Source of the DNA: CAYJBH01 sp964369965
GTDB taxonomy: Bacteria; Bacillota; Clostridia; Oscillospirales; Ruminococcaceae
Direction: 5' to 3'
Assembly: GCA_964369965.1 (NCBI GenBank)
Contig: CAYJGF010000015.1
Coordinates: 1 to 64,000 of the forward strand
Length of the DNA stretch: 64,000 bases
Part shown: positions 61,530 through 64,000 of the stretch, piece after piece
How positions within the stretch are numbered: the first letter of the stretch is position 1
How the letters are laid out: every line of letters begins with the position of its first letter
Notes under the pieces: model-generated
Databases searched by the model: none
Seen by the model: only the letters and a program-made list of their open reading frames with translations
Told to the model about the DNA's origin: nothing
Program-made: the position numbers and the translations under genes

Positions 61530-62209
61530 TGGATATGCTTACAAACTCCGCTTTTTTCGGCGTATCGCTCACCCTCGCCGCCTACCTTGCCGGCGCCGCA
61601 ATCAAAAAGCGCTTTAAAAAAGAGGTTTTCAACCCGATACTTATCGCGATAATCATTATAATTGCGATCCTGTTGATTTTTGACATCGACTATGCGCTCT
61701 ACAACAACACGGCGAAATATGTCAGTTATCTGCTCACCCCTGCCACCATCTGCCTTGCATTGCCGCTCTACCGCCAGCTCGCTCTGCTTAAAAACAACCT
61801 GCCGGCGATACTGCTCGGGATCACCTCCGGCGTTGTTGCCGCCTGCGGTTGCGTCTATTTGATATCGGTCGCGCTGTCGTTAAACAGCACCGAATATGTG
61901 ACGCTACTTCCGAAATCCATCACCACCGCCATCGGTCTGCCACTCAGCGAGTCGCTTGGCGGTATTGGGGAGATTACCGTCGCGGTGATAATCCTAACCG
62001 GCATTTTCAGCAACCTTATCGCCACCACCGCACTGAAAATATTCCGTATAAAAAGCCCCATCGCAAAGGGCATTGCAATAGGCTCCTCCGGTCATGTCAT
62101 AGGCACCGCCCGTGCGGTTGAGATGGGGGAGGTCGAGGGCGCGACGAGTAGTCTCTCCATCGCGCTGAGCGGTGTTATCACGGTGGTGACGGTGCAATTG
62201 ATAGTGTAG
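61529..62209 (+). CDS. lrgB: LrgB/CidB-family membrane protein
   Basis: 226 residues with about seven membrane helices. Family marks are FNPILIAIIIIIAILL, ALPLYRQLALLKNN, LLPKSITTAIGLPLSESLGG and KGIAIGSSGHVIGTARA. ATG 61529 shares a base with the lrgA stop, with AAGGA nine bases upstream. It precedes uxaA by 8 bases, so lrgAB and the uronate genes form one apparent transcript. Transport of a uronate breakdown product (pyruvate) would fit, but is an inference. Confidence 0.9.
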   Translation: MDMLTNSAFFGVSLTLAAYLAGAAIKKRFKKEVFNPILIAIIIIIAILLIFDIDYALYNNTAKYVSYLLTPATICLALPLYRQLALLKNNLPAILLGITSGVVAACGCVYLISVALSLNSTEYVTLLPKSITTAIGLPLSESLGGIGEITVAVIILTGIFSNLIATTALKIFRIKSPIAKGIAIGSSGHVIGTARAVEMGEVEGATSSLSIALSGVITVVTVQLIV

Positions 62210-62217
62210 GGAGCAAT

Positions 62218-63693
62218 ATGATAAACTACATAAAAATTAGCGAGCAGGACAATGTCGTTGTCGCACTTTGCAATCTTGAAAAAGGCAGGACTATCGACGA
62301 AATTAATATCACGCTCACCGAAGATATTAAGCAGGGGCACAAGTTCGCACTTTGCGATATAGCTCAAGGTGAAAACATCATCAAGTACGGTAACCCTATC
62401 GGGCGTGCCCTCTCCCCTATCAAAAAAGGGACGGCGGTGCATACACACAACCTCAAAACCAACCTTGAAGAGGATGTTCACTACTGCTACAACCCATCAT
62501 TAAGCCATTTCGAAAACCTGCCGCCCGAGAGTTTTATGGGTTTTCGACGCACGGACGGCAAGCTCGGCATTCGCAACGAGATATGGATAATCCCGAGCGT
62601 CGGTTGCGTCAACAGCGTCGCCGCCGAGGTGGCAAGGAGGGCAAAAACACTGACAAGAGGGAGTGTCGGCGAGGTGGTCGCTTTCAGCCACCCCTACGGC
62701 TGCTCCCAGATGGGGGAGGATCAGGAGAATACCAAAAAGATACTCGCAGACCTTGCACTCCACCCCAACGCCGGCGGTGTGTTGCTGCTCGGTCTCGGAT
62801 GTGAAAACTGCGGTGTTGAGACGATAAAACCCTACCTCGGCGATTTTGATCAAAGGAAAATACGCTTTTTATCGGCGCAGGATATCGGTGACGAGATTGA
62901 ACATTCACTAAAGATTATTAAAGAGCTTATCGACTACGCCGCTGATTTTGAGCGGGAGCCAATCTCCTGCGAGCACCTCATAGTCGGGCTTAAATGCGGT
63001 GGTAGCGATGGTCTGTCCGGCATAACGGCGAACCCCGTCGTCGGTGCCTTTTCCGACGCACTGATTGCGAGGGGTGGCTCCTGCATTCTGACCGAGGTGC
63101 CGGAGATGTTCGGTGCCGAGACACTGCTATTCAACCGTTGTCGCGACCGTGAGGTCTTTGACAGGGCGGTTTGCATGATAAACGATTTCAAGGATTACTA
63201 CATAAAAAATGATCAGGTGGTCTATGAAAACCCCTCCCCCGGCAACAAGCAGGGCGGTATATCAACGTTGGAGGACAAGTCGCTCGGATGCACCCAAAAG
63301 TCCGGCAGTGCCACGGTGCAGGATGTGCTGTGCTATGGCGAGAGGGTTAAATGCCGTGGTTTGAGCCTGCTATCTGCGCCGGGAAACGACCTTGTTGCCT
63401 CGAGTGCTCTCGCGGCGAGCGGTGCGCAGATTGTGCTGTTCACCACCGGTCGGGGCACGCCGTTTGCAAGCCCTGTCCCGACGCTCAAGATATCCTCCAA
63501 CACCGCGCTTTATAATAAAAAAAGCAACTGGATTGACTTTAATGCCGGCGAGATTGTGGACGGAGTGTCCATCGATGAGATGCAAAAGCGCCTGTTTGAG
63601 TCGGTTTTGCGCGTGGCGAGCGGTGAGACGGTGCGCGCAGAGCAAAACGGCTATCACGACATGGCAATATTTAAAAAGGGAGTTACACTTTAA
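62218..63693 (+). CDS. uxaA: Altronate dehydratase (UxaA family)
   Basis: 491 residues. It removes water from D-altronate to give 2-keto-3-deoxygluconate in the galacturonate pathway. The N-terminal SAF domain covers residues 1-90 and the C-terminal catalytic domain begins MGFRRTDGKLGIRNEIWIIP. GLKCGGSDGLSGITANPVVG and the Cys/His residues (HPYGCSQMG, GCENCG) fit the family iron site. The start follows GGGAG by 6 bases, 8 bases after lrgB. uxaB follows. Confidence 0.93.
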   Translation: MINYIKISEQDNVVVALCNLEKGRTIDEINITLTEDIKQGHKFALCDIAQGENIIKYGNPIGRALSPIKKGTAVHTHNLKTNLEEDVHYCYNPSLSHFENLPPESFMGFRRTDGKLGIRNEIWIIPSVGCVNSVAAEVARRAKTLTRGSVGEVVAFSHPYGCSQMGEDQENTKKILADLALHPNAGGVLLLGLGCENCGVETIKPYLGDFDQRKIRFLSAQDIGDEIEHSLKIIKELIDYAADFEREPISCEHLIVGLKCGGSDGLSGITANPVVGAFSDALIARGGSCILTEVPEMFGAETLLFNRCRDREVFDRAVCMINDFKDYYIKNDQVVYENPSPGNKQGGISTLEDKSLGCTQKSGSATVQDVLCYGERVKCRGLSLLSAPGNDLVASSALAASGAQIVLFTTGRGTPFASPVPTLKISSNTALYNKKSNWIDFNAGEIVDGVSIDEMQKRLFESVLRVASGETVRAEQNGYHDMAIFKKGVTL

Positions 63694-63695
63694 CG

Positions 63696-64000
63696 ATGAA
63701 AAGATTAAGCTATGAGACACTAAAAGAGACCGACTATGACGGATTTTTGCTAAAACAAGGCACCGAGCGGATGCTCCAGTTTGGCAAGGGGGCATTCCTG
63801 CGTGGTTTTGTGGATGTTTTTGTGGACGAAATGAACGAAAAAGCGAATTTTGACTGCAAGATAGTCGTCTGCCAATCACAGAAAAACACCCTGTCCGATG
63901 CTATAAACGAGCAGGAGGGGCTATACACCCTATATCTGCGCGGATATAGCGATGGTGAGAAGGTCGACACCAAACGGGTGATATCGTCGTTGAGTCGATG
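63696..64000 (+). CDS. uxaB: Tagaturonate reductase (UxaB-type, partial, C-terminus off the right edge)
   Basis: 101 residues to the window edge, no stop. MKRLSYETLKETDYDGFLLK and LQFGKGAFLRGFVDVFVDEM match the N-terminus of the mannitol dehydrogenase/UxaB family. Next to uxaA this indicates the NAD-dependent reduction of D-tagaturonate to D-altronate. ATG 63696 lies 2 bases after the uxaA stop. Fructuronate reductase UxuB is an alternative from the same family. Confidence 0.85.
   Translation, partial: MKRLSYETLKETDYDGFLLKQGTERMLQFGKGAFLRGFVDVFVDEMNEKANFDCKIVVCQSQKNTLSDAINEQEGLYTLYLRGYSDGEKVDTKRVISSLSR

Overview
The window looks like a chromosome segment of an anaerobic, Gram-positive, spore-former-related member of the Clostridia, probably an uncultured gut or rumen lineage near Oscillospirales. 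The evidence is pyruvate:ferredoxin oxidoreductase, a PPi-type phosphofructokinase, the GlgC/GlgD pair, a PyrK/PyrD (type 1B) system with PyrI, a BofC-like domain protein, an AbrB-like regulator and Gram-positive lipoproteins. TTG and GTG starts are common, Shine-Dalgarno sites are mostly AGGAGG-like, and sigma-A-type promoters with 17-bp spacers can be read directly. I see no rRNA, tRNA, CRISPR array, transposase or phage genes.

Layout. 1-4108 (minus): a DUF2142-like membrane protein cut by the left edge, a modular lipoprotein and a DUF975 membrane protein. 4261-6405: a ClpA-like AAA+ ATPase with a degenerate second ATPase ring. 6455-12318 (minus): glycogen operon glgB-glgC-glgD-glgA, in which the GlgB homologue has lost its catalytic residues. 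12648-16487: greA, tag, a sulfatase and a RodA/FtsW protein. 16583-22518: central metabolism, pgk, tpiA, gpmI, serC and serA. 22543-26034: a truncated GH2-like protein without catalytic residues, galM, a DUF896 protein and an HD protein. 26128-29727: a 1199-residue GGDEF/GAF/PAS/GAF/GGDEF/EAL protein. 29731-33046 (minus): a cell-wall GH25 protein and birA. 33370-36877: XRE and AbrB-type regulators, a chemoreceptor and a BofC-like protein. 37039-39420: a class A PBP. 39424-39604: a MITE-like repeat. 39631-42133: three overlapping sugar-metabolism genes (SDR, TIM-barrel isomerase, GT2), then a hemerythrin and DegV. 43640-49312: a complete set of de novo UMP genes apart from carbamoyl phosphate synthase, pyrC-K-D-F-E-B-I. 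49399-51487: two PP2C-type phosphatases facing two small proteins that share a double-glycine leader-like motif. 51652-56499: PPi-PFK and NifJ. 56879-61133: a sugar ABC importer (binding protein and two permeases, no ATPase) with a UroD/MtaA-like protein. 61179-64000: lrgA-lrgB, uxaA and the start of uxaB.

Together these genes describe a saccharolytic anaerobe. It takes up sugars and uronates, runs a PPi-linked glycolysis to pyruvate and ferredoxin, and stores glucose as glycogen. The most unusual items are an intact but active-site-less branching enzyme inside the glycogen operon, the twin double-glycine small proteins next to PP2C phosphatases, a family of short palindromic intergenic elements sharing a TTGTAGGG edge, and two promoters placed so that their transcripts should be leaderless.
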